NCBI GenBank assembly: GCA_905221615.1
Contig: CAJNDT010002835.1
Span: forward strand, 623,426-687,425
Direction: 5' to 3'
DNA: 64,000 nt
From: Symbiodinium sp. CCMP2592
Lineage: Eukaryota; Sar; Dinophyceae; Suessiales; Symbiodiniaceae
The notes beneath the pieces were generated by a model that was not told the DNA's origin, searched no databases, and was given only the letters and a program-made list of their open reading frames with translations. Position numbers and translations under genes: made by a program. Every line of letters begins with the position of its first letter. Within the stretch, counting starts at the first letter, position 1. Shown here piece after piece: positions 30,101-46,110 of the stretch.

Positions 30101-32548
30101 TATTCAGTCGTTGCAGGCGTGTGTGATTGTGGTTTACTTGGCAGTGCTGCATGTTGTCAAAGTTGATTCTTGTTTATCGTGTTTGCGTTGCGGTTGCCAG
30201 CATAAACCTGCTTGCTGCAGTAATATCGTCATGGTCGTTGCTAGTTCCCAGCAAACCAGCATCACTTGTCAATTTTGCTTGCTGTCAGTAATGGTAGTGC
30301 TGCTCAGCATTGTTCGGGTTGGATGATGGCCGAAAGAGGGTTTGTATGCTTCTGAAGGCAACAACATACTGCTTGTAGGTTTTGTTTTCTCTGTACCAGG
30401 CAAGACCCACGTAGATGTTAGCAGCCCCAGGCCCTGGTGTTTAGCTCAACCCGAATACCATTGGGACGATGCACCTTTGGCAGGTGCTCGCATCGTCACG
30501 TTTTGAAGGGGTTAGAACTTGCGCAGCTACGCAGAGTTCATGCTGAAGGATTTCGCCGGGTCTACTGGTAGTTTCTTTGGAGGCCCAGTCACCTGTGGTT
30601 TCCAGTCCAGCTGTCCAGGCCTCTGTTTCAGAGTTGTGGCTGTGAAGTCTCATGGTTTACTGGTTTACACGTTCAGACGTGCCACAAGCCCGGTAGTCGT
30701 TATTCATCTCGCCGTAGTGCTTATATTTTGCAATCAATGAGTCGACAGAGCATTCCAGGATATTCTATGGTACCTCCCAATCGGGATCTGATATTTGGAA
30801 TCACGATGCTGCACATGGCTCTTGGCGTCTTGGGAGGGAAGAGTTTACATCAGCGGGTGGACCCACAAATACAAGGAAAGGTGGCAAGGACTGCTGATGC
30901 GTGCTCAGGACAAGGGAGGAGCAGCCGATGCAGCAGCGCGATCACATCCATCGTTGTCAATCATATTACTGCGGCTGTAGCAGTCGTTGGTCTTCCCTGG
31001 CTCTGCTTTGTCAGGTATACAGGCAGGACCATTTACCGCGGCCTTTGCGAGGAGCTTCGGCAGAGTTTAGATGTGCTTCTGAAGCTTCAAACAACTTCAA
31101 AGAGCCGCAGACCAAAACTGCGCAGTCTGATGCGCTAGTCTTCCTTAAGTCCAGCTGAAGCCTCACTTGGAAGATCCCGAACTGCTCCCGGACAGCTCTA
31201 TTCTTTAGAAAAAACCCAGAGCGCAGGCTCAAGGATTTCAACCCCAGCATGGATAGTCCGAGCTGCAACACCTTGAGACCCGCCCGAGTTGTGTTTACTT
31301 GTTTGAGGTGCGTCTCAGTGTCAATACGCCCAGCTTTGTCGTTTGTGACTGCCCTCCTGTGAAGACATGACGGTCATGTGCCGTATGTTCAACTCTCTTT
31401 CAGTGTGGTTTGGCTGTCGCTGGGGCTTGCGTGATCAGGTCGATGCAGTCAGCGGAGATGGACCCTTGGCTGCACTTCCTCAGCATTTCGTGGCGCCCCG
31501 AAATAGTCAGGAGTATCTCCAGCTGCTGACCCGAACAGAAAGCCTCCTCGACTTGAACCGTGAAGATGTTCCGTTGGCTTAACCAAACACATGCAAGAGC
31601 CGCAAATACCCTCAAGAACAAGGTTTTGGTATGGAAATTAAAGAATCCATGCACTGGTTACTTTGGTGCACTGGCTTTCTGCCAAGGCCGTACTGTGTCA
31701 CTCTGCGGCGACCAAACCTGCAACTTCATTTGCTATCCGATCAGCTGCCTGGCTTCTGTGGCGGTGTCTCGTGATCCACCAGCCTGCTAAGGTCCAGGTG
31801 TAAAAGGTCATGCCAAAGCAATTCCGACACAAGCTTGGGAGACTTGCCGTGGTTCAAGGTATTTTGGGTTGCTCTCGGTGAGGACCCTTTGGAAAGCCCC
31901 GCTCGTGTGTGAGTACAGGCACCTCCCTCGAGGTAGCTAGAGAGAAGAGAATTCAATCAAGATTACGAGAAGACCTGAAAAGCCGCTTGTGTGAACAGTC
32001 TGATTTTGGGTAGCATCCCAAAAAATGCTGAAGAAATTTTATTCAGAACCCTATTCGTTCTACACCCCAAACCAATCTATGCCCCAGGTGAGAAGCTGAG
32101 GGCGCAAGGGCGCTTTCACTGCAATTGGGGCTTTTGCACCTTGAGGCCTGCTCGTACAGAAAAATTGACGCGATCGGCCGGTGGCTGACATTTTGAGCAC
32201 CTTTATGTAAATGTTGGTGGGTAACGATATATGAGAAGACGTCTGCTGACGTAGACGAAGACTGATTCATGATGAATGAGATGTTCATATGATGAATTTC
32301 GGGCTGTAAAGCACCGCACCCCGCAATTGCTGACCTAAAGCTCTGAACCCCACAAGCCTTTGGTCCTTGTGCCACCAGCGCTTGATGCTGCCAGTCGTAG
32401 CAAGGCGAAGCAAGCCTGACTGCATCAATAAGATCATACACAACAACCTCAGGCTCATGCAGGCAATGCGTCAGTCAATAGTGAGAAAGCCAGCAGGAAG
32501 AGTAGCCAGAAAGGAGAGAATGATTGTATTGCCACAAGGCCAAAAATG
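27193..32548. other. Unassigned intergenic sequence
   Basis: No gene family is recognisable. The most gene-like stretch is 28918-29484 (+), an open frame of 188 codons that is GC-rich compared with its flanks, but it has an equally open antisense frame and no motif. The rest shows short mixed frames and AAACCC-like degenerate words. Confidence 0.4.
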
Positions 32549-32564
32549 AAAAAAAAAAAAAAAA
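32549..32564 (+). repeat. Poly(A) run
   Basis: Sixteen A in a row. It could be the decayed tail of a retroposed RNA, but no target duplication or retrogene body was seen upstream. Confidence 0.7.
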
Positions 32565-35500
32565 CAAGTGGATGATTCCGCAATGCCCTCTGCCATCACA
32601 GGCCGCATCCTGGCGGCATGGAGAGTTGGACGTCCATGGCCAAGCTCGAGGACGTCGGCTTTGGGGTCTTGGGCTTTAGGATATGAACAAGCTTGAGGGC
32701 GGACCCGGTAGAGGCGCCGCAGACTGGATGCAAAAGGATATGGGGATTGCAGGATGTAGGGCTTTAGGCTAAAAGTCTGGAGTGAGGCATGCTGCCTTTG
32801 CTTATGGCATGAGTTTTGCAAGGATTCTCCAGAGTCGCACCTCTGGATTTTGCAGGCTAGTTAACCTTCGTAGGAGCAGTGGCTGAATCCGAGGCCAGGT
32901 TGTAGGCTGGATTCAACTGAGTTTGAACGCTGATTTGATTTGGCCCGCCCCTAGCCTAGAATGCTTGCCTCCACCCTTTTCGTTCTCTCCTCATATTGTT
33001 GCTGCGTACGCACAGGAAATCGTGCAGCCCAATTAGAGTCAACTCTGCATCAGCTTGGGCAGATGTTCTGTTTCAGCGCTTTGCTTCAGAGCATCTTTCT
33101 CTAGATGAGACCTTGGGAGACCTGCCACAGCTACCGATGGTCTCCTGCCACACGTGCATAGCATCACCGCATAAGTGTTGCATTCCCAGCTTTGAACGTG
33201 GACAGACATAACTCACATGACTCTTTCGGAACAAGAACCCTGGGCCCTAGATCCGGTGAAACAGAAACGGCCTGGCTGCGCGGCCTACGAAGGCAAGATC
33301 CCGAAATTGAAGGCTCAGCTTCCCTGCACACCGAGAGAACTCTGGAAGTCCTCCAAGGCCTCACGACAATCTTGTAAACTTCGCTGCGCCGAGGCTCAGA
33401 ACAGAAGGCCTTGTAAGAAGGACGGTGCCTGAAGATCTTCCCTTGTCAGGCTTGACGGTGTAGGGTTCGTTTGCTGACACTACTCTCCCGAGGACATCCG
33501 AGAGGCCTGGAGACGATTGCGATGTTTCTGCACTTGGCTTGCTATGTGCCGTTAGGTGTGACTGAAGGATCCAATCAATCCATGGCTTTCTGTACGTGTT
33601 TTAGACCGTGGTTCAGCGATGTTCATTCTGTTTAGGGTTCAGGCAGCCGTGAGTTCGAAGCTCAGTCCTACGCTGCACGGTCTGGAAAAGCAAGGTTGAG
33701 CCATTTACAACTCCAAGACGCCACGTCTTAAATCAGCTCGACATCCAACCCTACAGCAACTTTTGCCTACTGCAAGTAAGCGGCTGTAGAGGAGTTGAAT
33801 GGGCCATAGGAAAGCCGGGCCCCAATGCCCAATATGGGACTCATCGCGATCGAATCCCAGAATTGAAGAATCACGTTTAGCAGTGGCAGGCTTTAGAGCT
33901 GGCGTCTCACCTTCGGATGAATTCGCGACTCAATCGTTCTCCGTCTGCATGAAAGCACCGTTAACGGGAGTGCCCACTTGTTTAATCCCAAGTCCAGACC
34001 TGCTGACCCTAAAACCTTTGACTTCTGCACCCGGCATGTCCCCAACCCAGAGCTTTCTAGCGAGTCTACCCGATGCAGGAGCTTGAGCGAATGGGTGCCA
34101 ACAGCTTCGCTGGACCGGGAATTCAAAACATGCCTGGCGAATCCTGCTGCTGAGGGAGGTGGCCGATGTTTAAGAGCTGCCTAAATAAGTTCAGACAGCC
34201 CCGCTCTGCAGTCTTTCAAGGACTTTCACCCTTGCAGATGGCGGCCACCAAGCTGAATGCAGGGTTTGAGAGTGTGGATCTTCAAGACTTCACGACCACA
34301 CGCTGCAGCAGTTGTCGGGGTTTGGGATGCCAAAAGACACTGGTACAGTGAAAAACCTTTCCTGCTGGAGTGTATACAAGCGTTAAGATTGGTTGGTCCG
34401 TGTCAGCTGGGGTTCGAAGAGCGGCAGTGGTGCGTCAGCAAATGCCGAAAATGCCGGTGCGTCACATTCGCAGCGCGCGTTTGTAATGCGGGAGCTTCGG
34501 CTGTAGCAACATCTTTTGAGAACAGCATGACAGACTGGTTTTGAGCACTGCACACATATGGTTCAATCTGGTTGAACTTACACATTCTTCAGTAGTCTGG
34601 AGCATAGCGGGTTCCAGCAGTGTGGTGAACTGGCTTCAGGGCCTCTGTCTGTTTACGAGGGATCTTCCCAGATTCGGCACAACTAGCCCTAAGTATAAAC
34701 ACTCAGAAAGACCCCCATGGTTGCCCAACCTCCGAGGAGAGAAGCGACAGTATCATCGGCTGGGCGCTTTTCGATCGAGATCCCTTGGAGACCTTCGACT
34801 TCGGAAACGCCTCTTGCTCGAAGTCCTAAAGGCACGAATGCCCAAGTTTCGGAAGGGGTTGAGGGGCGACGGTTGAAGAATGTACAGGGCCAAACGTGTA
34901 GGGTTCAAGATGTTGTATACAGATGCTGTCAATGCTGGAGCCATCGTTCGTCCCAGAAGCCAGTAATCCCAAAACACGGACACCCGAAAATCCACAAAAT
35001 CGGATAACCACAGCATGTAAAAAACAGCGATTCCCTTCAACTCTTGCAACGCTGTGACCCTGTAGAGCGCCCCGATGCAGAATTCTCAAAGAGTTTTGTA
35101 CTTGGGTCCTATGTTGAGGTGAGATTGTCAGGGCCTCCTCAAGGCTTCTTGGGCTGCTAGGAGCTACAGCGCTAGGAGTGCTATGGGTATGGAATTGTGC
35201 AGCATCTAGGCGTTCGCTCCGAAGTCGGTTGGGGTCATGAACCTACTTCCGCTTTACACAACTTGCGTGAACGCACGGCAAACCTCGACTGCTCTGTTCG
35301 ATGCACAGTGCCTTTGCCAAGTGAACACATGTTGGTACCGCTAGGACCTAACTTAGGCGGCACTGTCTATCGACGCTGACTCCACCTGAGTCTGGAAATT
35401 ACGGCTGCGCGAAGCCCTCTCCATCTCAATGCCATGAGCTTAGGTAACTTTGCTTGGTGACGCCGCCCATCCACTGTTGCCATATGGTAGCCAAGGCGCC

Positions 35501-37469
35501 ACTCAGGTGCCCCAGAAGCTGTGCAAAATTCAGCACACGACGTTGTAAAGGTTTCCCACTTGTGATTGTTCCAAGGAATCACAGAGTTTGCTTCAGGCTG
35601 AGGCTTCAGGACTACACCGCAAAATTTGAACCCCGCAAAACCTGGAAGTGCCATGCTGGCCTTGAAACCCAGACATTGAGGAGCCCGGTCCTGCTACAAG
35701 ATGACTATGCGTCCCACAAGACTTCTTTAGGTTCAACGCGAAGTTCCCACAGGTGATTGTCCCAGATCGAATATGGCCACCTACGGTCGCATCAGAATTC
35801 AAGCAAAAACGGTCCATGGCATGTGTCATGTGTCTGCCCAACAGCACGGACGCAGTCTGGGTGAAAACTTGTGTATCTTCCTATGTCTTAGGTCTCCTTG
35901 GAGGCAGGTTGACTTGCCCGCTGCAAGTTTGCAGCCTCAGGTAAGCGAGTGCCTAGGGCCGAGACCTGAAACAGCCAGCAATGAACCCACGGCCTGGGCT
36001 CCTGCACCAACGATCTGAGCCTGGTTCCCAGCATGGTCTCACAGTTTTTTTGTGTTGTAATTCGACTATTAGAATTTTGGAGCTCCTCGTGCACGACCCC
36101 TTGTGGGATCCTGACCTTGTTCAAAACCAGTTAAGTCTTTCTGTTGACGGACCATTCAGCAGAGATACTTGAAGCTTGGGTTTTGCATAGGGCTGTAGGG
36201 GGTATCTGTAGGAAGACTAGCTCTGACTAGCTTGACAACCCGGGCAGGCCATCATGGATGCCGAAGCTCTGGGAGTTTGCTACCAGAACGCCATGCAGAG
36301 CGGAACAGGCCGCAGTCTGCACTCGGCGCTGCAAGATTTCCAATTCTGATTTGCCAACTCGAGAACACCTGCACTGCTACGTGGGTTCAAAGGCGCCGAA
36401 TTGCCTTCAACAAGCGAACCATCAGTGCAAAGACGAAACAACCAATTGATTTTGCTCGTAATGGTTTGGGCGACAGCAGCACGGCAGTTGGGGGGTAAAG
36501 CTTGCAGGAGCTTGTTGGCCAAGCCATGGAACTGCCAGCTGCAGATGCTAAGAGGAGCTGCTTTGCTTGGCCGCGTCCGGCGAATGACTGAGACGCCCGC
36601 GACCGTGTCGATCTTCAGCGGGTCCGCAGCCAGGTCATGTCCTTACGGCCACAGTGTTTGGGATGCAGTTGGGAGCAGCGCTCGCAGAAGAGGGCTTTTC
36701 TTCGACGACCAGGCAGTCATGATGGAAGAGTCTTCCACTGGCCATGTGCATCTGCTTCCGGTGCAACACGAGAGTAGGGAGCACCTGCCTCAGCCGCGAC
36801 GGCCCTTGCGCTTTGGCCGGGCGGCCCCATCCCTACCAGACTCGGTGACCCTCGGATTACACCTCGAAGAGCTTCCGTGTAAGTCATGCAGACACGAACC
36901 TCCATCTAGGATCGGCACTCCAACAGATATCTGCTAGAGTCTAGAGGTGAGGAGAGGCAGAAGATGAGATGTGCGGGATGCCCAAAATCACAGCCCAGGA
37001 CCACCTGGGGTCATTCTGTGCATTGCCCTGTCGCCGAGCTCGCTCGTCGAGGAGTCTCCCTGCCACCACGGGCTCCAAATGTAAAGCTGGCCGTGGTTGT
37101 CCTGCCGCAGGACACTGGGTCGTAGTCGCGACGCGACCATCACGAGGTTTAGTATTGGCGGAGGGCAGAGTCCAGGGTCCGTGTGCCCTGTAGAGCTTGA
37201 GCTTGGTTGCCTTCCCAAGAGAGAACATATGCTGCTGGAGCGGAACAAGACATGTCAAACGCCAAACCTGTCCGCCAAGATCCGAGGGTCGAAAGCCACA
37301 AAGTCGAGGACCCCAGTGGCCGCGTGTTGATCACGCAGCGCGCCGCACACATGCGAACGTTTCCACGATGCTGGGTCTTTCCGGGCGGAGGCGTTGATGA
37401 GGGCGAGCTGCTGTTCTTAGGCTCTGTTTAGAACACAAGGCTTCAAAACACATGCCAAGCGCCTGCATC
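32565..37469. other. Unassigned intergenic sequence
   Basis: Only short or mixed frames are present. An open frame at 36401-36937 (+, 178 codons) has antisense counterparts and no domain. No repeats longer than a few units were seen. Confidence 0.4.
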
Positions 37470-37492
37470 TATATATGCAGTGCATATGTATG

Positions 37493-37536
<44 letters not shown>

Positions 37537-37590
37537 TTTGAACCATGAAAATACGTGTGTGTGTGCACATATGTTATATATACATACATA

Positions 37591-37627
<37 letters not shown>

Positions 37628-37735
37628 AGGTATATATATATATATATATATATGCGCACTCAGGTATTCATCCGCAGTGTGTGCAAGCATGCATGCATGT
37701 ATATATCCATATATGCATGTATGCATGTGCAGGTG
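37470..37735. repeat. TA/TATG/CATG-rich simple-sequence block
   Basis: Long (TA)n runs at 37497-37525 and 37596-37655 alternate with TATG, ACAC and GCATGCATGT steps. The self-complementary TA runs can extrude as cruciforms. Confidence 0.9.
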
Positions 37736-39998
<2,263 letters not shown>

Positions 39999-42900
39999 GG
40001 CTGCTCGGATGACAAAAAGGTTTTGGTAGGGTCGGGTTGTGAAAGTCCGAAAAAATCCCGGGTGCTTCGAGCCGAGAGTGGGCCTACAGTGGTTCTGGTT
40101 GCACGTTGGAACATGTGGGCGTGTTAGGACTTCACGAAACGGTTGTTTCGGAGCACTACTTGGCTAAGTTGTTTCGTATGGGTTTAGTCTAGCGAGCCTT
40201 GAAGCACTTGGACAACGAGTACCCGGTAAGTTTATGTATAGCCTTCTGTATCAGGGATTCAACATTCAACCACGTGCTATGCCCTAAACATCCTGAACCA
40301 TTATCCGTAAAGATCCCATGAAGCCCTCCACGCATAGTTCACTGGGTTCATAACAGCCAGTATGCCGATTCAACAATCCAGGAACCCATGCACGTTCCAT
40401 GGAGACGAGTCCCCTGTTCCGGAACCGTGGATTGGTTCTGGCCTTTAGCTCAACGTCTTCCCCGAAACTCCGGAGCAACCCCGAGTCTGCTCCAGCTGCA
40501 ACCTAGGTGAGGAAGGCAGACGGGGAAACAGAAGAGCTCGACCTGGCAGCTACAACGAAAAAGTAGAAGTTCGAGTCTATTTTGGTCTGGGCATTCGGAT
40601 TCTCCACAAGCACTGTAGAAGCTGCAGGATTTAGACTGTCCTGTTTCGGTAGGTTAGGTTTACCAGTCGCCGACTGTGATTGTAGGAGGGAGATTGGCTT
40701 TAGTCTGAGTGGGGACTTCATCTGTCGTGAATTGCAGCAGTCAGTTTTTGAAGGTTCCGTTGAGACTTACAAGGAAGTTCTGGCGCTGATCATCACCATG
40801 AATGAATCTGAAGCACGAAGCAGAACACAACAAAAGTTTCCAAAACAGCCTGACCATGAGCGAGGCCGCGAGGCTCCCGAGTCATGGCGACATCGCCTCA
40901 TGTTGTTGAGCACCAAGCTGGATGATGCCAACTGTAGACTGTACGAAGGCGGGATCCCCATGTTGCCGTTTATAGTTTGGCAGAAGTCTGAACCCCAGGC
41001 AAGGTGCCGAATCGAAGCTTCTCAGCTGCAGGGCACCCTGGCGGAGTCAGCTAAATGTTTTCCAGCAGAGTTTGGGATTTGGGTAAGGCCAGGAAGGGAA
41101 AACCGGAAGGGTGGAAGTCTAGGTGAAATGAAACAGACCTGTTGATGAATCCTTCGTCAAACCTACATACAATGAATGTTACAATGCAGCGAATAGGATG
41201 TGATTCCCGAATAAAGTAGTAACAGTACATTCATTAGCACTATGTCCATGCAGCACTAGGGACAGTAATCCTCATGCTGATCGTGATTGTGCAAGACTGG
41301 CATAGTCGCCAACACAAGTCTACAGCAAACACTCCTGAATCTACGTAATGTAGACATAGTTCTTACCAAGAGGCTCTATTATTTGACATGGGCTTGCAAG
41401 ACCATTTCGAAAGCGTAAACCCAGACCAACCTGATATGTTGAGAAGGTCGGAAAGCACTGGCAAGGTGAGTACTTGGCCTCTTGTTGTCAGCATGTTTCG
41501 CGCTATCAAGGTGTTGCTGTTATCCCTAACTTCCCAGCCGCTTGTGACTGTTTGCACTGTTTCGTATTATTGCCGGTCAGGCCGAAGGCTAGGATTCTTT
41601 CTTGTCAGGCATCTACCCCAATGCCATCGGAGAAGGTGTCGGCCAGGGGCACCTCTACGCCCTCAGCATGCTGTCAGAGGAGACTTCCGAAGTCTCGAAC
41701 CTTTGAGACGGCCTGCGGGAAAGAAAAAAGCGCATGTGCATCAAAATCAACATGTACAAGAGTGGCAACCAGTGTAGTAGACATTTTGTTCAAACCATGT
41801 GAAGCCGGTGTCCTTCACAAGTGAAGGAAAGCCCACACTGCTTAGGCTAAACGAATCCAACTGAGTGTTTACCGCATGTCCCAGCGGCTTTGGGCGACGC
41901 AGTATGCAGTCGTGGTTGGGAGATAGAAGTCTCGTTGGCGAGCCTTGTTCGGATAGTTGAGTAGAATGACGACAACCGACAACCGAGAATGAAGAAAGAC
42001 TTGATGCTGGTGTCGGCCCCCACGAGTGCACATCAACAGCAGTTTGCGTGCGTGGTAACTGCACGAACAGACTGCGTTTAAACCTCACAACATCCTGAGG
42101 CAGAATGCATCCAAACGCTGGCAGAAATCTGTAAAAAATGCACGAAGTCCGGCTTGCCAGGAGCATGATCAAGATAGCAGCATGTACTCGCAATTTCACT
42201 GTCGCAAATACACACACACACACGGAGACAGACAGAGGCACTCCGTGATCGCAGTAAGTCACTAAGATTCTCCTTGTAGCGCTTGATTTCGAAAGTTGGT
42301 ACTTGCAGCCGGCGTGCTCTAATGTGCTTGTTTGAGTCAAGTCCAACCATCCTAGTCCTAGCCTCGCGGAGCTTCGCTGCATCTTTAGTCTTGAGGGCTG
42401 GTAGTGGGGCATGGCATGGAAGCCCAATCAGAGGACAGCGGATTCTGGAACAAGGATGGCATAGGATGAATTGGGCCACAGGTCTCTGGAAGTGCAAGGC
42501 TTGCGGCCTGAATCTAATCCTCAACCTCGCGCCGAAAACCGCAGCCACGCTCCTGACATCCTTCACCACCTGGGTTGGGGTTGAGGGTGAGGCAACCCCT
42601 GAAGCTTAAGACCTCAAACACAGGCAGATCGGCAGATGGCCCAAGACCTAATCAAAACTTGGGGTTACACGGCGAAGTCTCTGCAAAGCCCTGTCCAGGC
42701 GTCCATGGTTGCATCAAGGCAGCGCGGACCTGGACTATCACCAATCACAGGGTCTGAACTTTGAAGGGCAAAGGTGTTGAGGCTTAAGTTTAGGGCTGAT
42801 CCAGACGCCTTATATGAAGCGTCTTTTGGGTGGTGCTTTAGAAGCTTTCGCTACTAAGGGCTATCGGAGTTTCACACAGGGCCTGAAAGATGCGATTCTG

Positions 42901-43674
42901 ATTGAGGTTGAGGCTATCGAAAGCCTTGTGCATGGTGATTTCATTCAGGCGCTTAAGGGTAGATTGTGCTCAGTCTACGAAGTCAGGTTTGCCACGCATG
43001 AGTCGAGCTATCGTAGATGGTTGCATGTAGAAGCACTGACTGCTGACATGACATTGGACTCTTTATGCTCTAGCTTGAAGGTTACCTATCGGAGGGGTGG
43101 CTTGAAAGCTCCCCTAAAAAGGCCTTCGCAAAGACAACTTTAAACAGTTGCGCGGCCCGCAACTCCAAAGCCTCCAGGCTTATTCGGACCTGCGGTGTGA
43201 AGTCACGGGCAAGGCGCGGGTGGTAAGCGGCAGGCTGAAGCTTTAACGGGTTACGTAAACATTGGAAGCCCATTTAGCCACCGTTCTATACCGGGCCCTT
43301 CCTATCCTGAGGTTCCATGTTACTGGCATAGGTTTCATCGGTAAGAGAACCCCGAAACGGAAGGCAGCCGGAGAATGGCGCCAACACCCAACCGTAACTA
43401 GCGCCACGCCCTGTAAGGAAACCAACCGAACAGCATAAAACATACATCAATTACGTGCGCAGACACGTTTATTTGTTTTTTACCTGGCACCTGGCAATCA
43501 TCGTAGTGCAAAGTTTTAGCATTCCATTCTACAACCATAAGACTTCAGCTTCTTGAAGGTTGGATGCCTTCTTCTTGTAGTTAATTCGTTCTCATTGCTA
43601 CTGCCAGTTGTCTTCATCTTCTTGTGATGCGGATGGTTACACTTAGTGCATCTGAACAGAGTGACGACCATCAT
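39999..43674. other. Unassigned intergenic sequence
   Basis: Open frames of up to 226 codons occur (41747-42427 minus, 40582-41145 plus), but none has a motif and each has open antisense frames. A short CA run lies near 42210-42225. No gene can be supported. Confidence 0.4.
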
Positions 43675-43708
43675 GACAACCATCATCATCATCATCATCA
43701 TCATCAAC
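43675..43708. repeat. (ATC)n microsatellite
   Basis: About ten CAT/ATC units. Simple repeat. Confidence 0.85.
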
Positions 43709-45369
43709 ATCTTCCTCTTTGTCCGGGCACCGTTCACGCATGCCCGGCACCGCAGTGGATGCTACAAACGCAGCTGGTTGCTGTGTGGGCTGGCTTTTCT
43801 TTGCTACCCAGCCCCTGTGCCTGTTGCATCGGCGTCTCGCTTGGGAGTTTATTACTTGGTGTTTGTTTCGCTCCCTTCAAACGAGCTTGAAAGTTTATTG
43901 AACAGGCTTGACACCTGGTGCAGAGTAGGCAGTGTGGGATCACAAGCCGCCGTGCTGTTTTTCTACATCAACAGGTTCAAAAGATGCTGGGTATTGAAAC
44001 TTTGGATGGCTTCCGGACGATCCGGTGGGTGCATATCGCAAGTAGGTACGTATGAGCGTGCTACGCGTGATAGTTAGCAAATTTGAGTTTGGGTCGAAGG
44101 AGATATGTTTCGAGCCGGGCATCGTTCTGCTTTGCACCCAGGCTTCGAACACGCTCGTCGTGCAAGATTGCCCTTGAAGCAGAAAACACCTGGCACTGAT
44201 AAAGCTGCATTGAAACCACGCTTTTGTTTCCACTCTTCCAAAGCCACATCTCGACGCCTCGTACCCCACTCTCAAGTTGTTCTCACCCCGGAGGTCGTCA
44301 TCGCAAATCGTGAGATGGGATCAACGGCAGTGCTCAAAGTCGTCGACGAGCAAACTCAGGCCGTGCTGGCCAACGTCCCTGACACCACATCTATTCAAGG
44401 TTCTAGTTCTCATGCGTATACACTTTGCGCTTCCATGGCCCGATGCGACACAGCTATATACCGGCACAGTACGTAATTCTGTGTCATAACCTTCCCCAGG
44501 CTAATCTCCGATCTCATTCGCAACACAGGGCATGGACTTGGGGGCCAAGCGCCGGTGGTGCGCTGAGCACGGCCCACGGCTTCACGACGAGGTTGGGCCT
44601 ATGGAGAATCGTGGGTCGTGGGCTCCAGAGACCCACAGTGTCGTTATACAAGAGGGGGTCCTTATTATGCGGACACTGATATGATTAACGGCCCAGGATT
44701 TGGCCGGGTCTTGTCATGAGCTGAGCTTGCATTGGTGCCTTTTCTTGCTTGAGCTTATGTCGGGCCCTGTGGTTGAAGGGTTTTGCTGTCTGTGTGCGTA
44801 GGTAGGTAGGTAGGTAGAGCGGATTTTTAGCGGTTTGGTTGTCTCCTTGGGGCTTCAGCTCGCAAATGCTTGGCTTCTTTCTCTTGGCTGATAGTGGGCT
44901 TGACGGGTTTGTCGCAATACGTCGCAATGTACGATGGTACGTCCCAGCAGCTGCTTCTGAGAGGAACCGCTTGTTTTTGAAGAGCCGGCAAGTGAACCCC
45001 TTTCTTTTTTGTAGAGTGCCGCTATCTAGTTCGACACACTGGTGTCGGCTCATTTGCTGAGTGGTTCATTCGGCAAAACCTCGAACTCAAACCCTCAAAC
45101 TCCAATTCCCGAAACGTATGACATTGAAGGTTGGCCGCCCAACTTGAATCCGAGGAGAACCCCCACTCATCCCCGTCCACATCCGAGTTTTCCCATGCAA
45201 AGCCCTGGCAATGGCAAGACCAGATGATGCACACTTGCACATTCGAGCCTCCCCAATCTGATAGGTCATGGTATCACAGGCTTCCCCAAAACATACTGTC
45301 CTGTGAGTATTGGCTTTGGAACACGTTTGAGGCAACCCTAGGCCTAAACCGCAAAACCCACTGAAGTCG
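43709..45369. other. Unassigned intergenic sequence
   Basis: No family signature. A (TAGG)n run of about four units is at 44799-44816. Confidence 0.4.
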
Positions 45370-45437
45370 TCAGGCTGATGTCAACTGTTCTTCGGAGTTA
45401 CGCTGCAATGCGGGCTTCGTTGCTAGGTAGGAGGGAG
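45370..45437 (+). repeat. Dispersed repeat, copy 2
   Basis: Partner of 6792-6861. The best shared blocks are CTGCAATGCGGGCTTCG and TTGCTAGGTAGGAGGGA. Flanks beyond the block do not align by eye. Confidence 0.75.
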
Positions 45438-45883
45438 AACCAATGGCCCGAGAGACCGAAGCTAACGTTGGGCTTGTTTTCAGGAGGCTTCCAGGGATTT
45501 AAGGTCAACGGTGGAGGGTGAACGAAAGTGGAGGGGGGCACTAGATGAGACTCTTGACACCCCAAGCATCTAATTGCTACAGACGAACACGATTCGAAGC
45601 CTTAAAATGGATCAGATCCCGAAGGCTGAAGGTCCTTGGGCTGACGGAAAAGAGTTGGTCAGTCAGAAGATGACCTATGACAGAAAGTTATAGCCCTGTC
45701 GCACCTGGGCACCAAAACACGTACCCGAGAGTCCAAACGCCATCCGGCCATCCACAAGGAAACATGCAGGTTTTGAAGCCATCATAAGAATAGTACGAAC
45801 CACAAAATATCACAACAAGTATCTCGGCGGCGGCAGGAACTGCAAGAAAAACGATACGACCAGCCTTCATTGATGATGACACA

Positions 45884-46110
45884 CCCTACACACACACAAA
45901 CACAATACGTTACTGTCATAACAGCAGCGCGAGCGACAGCTGCAGCAACAACAACAACAACAACAACCAGCAGCAGCAACAACAACCGCAACGGCAACAG
46001 CAACAGCAGTAACAACAGCAACCACAACGACGATGACGATCAACCACCCACCCACAGCAGCAGAAGCGGCAGCAGCGGCGGCGACTGGCAACAGCAACAG
46101 GTGCACATAT
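45884..46110. repeat. (CA)n and AAC/AGC trinucleotide block
   Basis: A short CA run (45884-45904) is followed by AAC, AGC and CAACGG-type units at about 45940-46110, imperfect throughout. Frames through it are Gln, Ala, Thr or Asn runs or their antisense and are not treated as genes. Confidence 0.88.

Noticed and set aside
36401..36937. 178-codon frame on the plus strand
   Set aside because: No family signature and no flanking coding continuity.
40582..41145. 187-codon frame on the plus strand
   Set aside because: The composition changes along its length and no motif is seen; probably chance.
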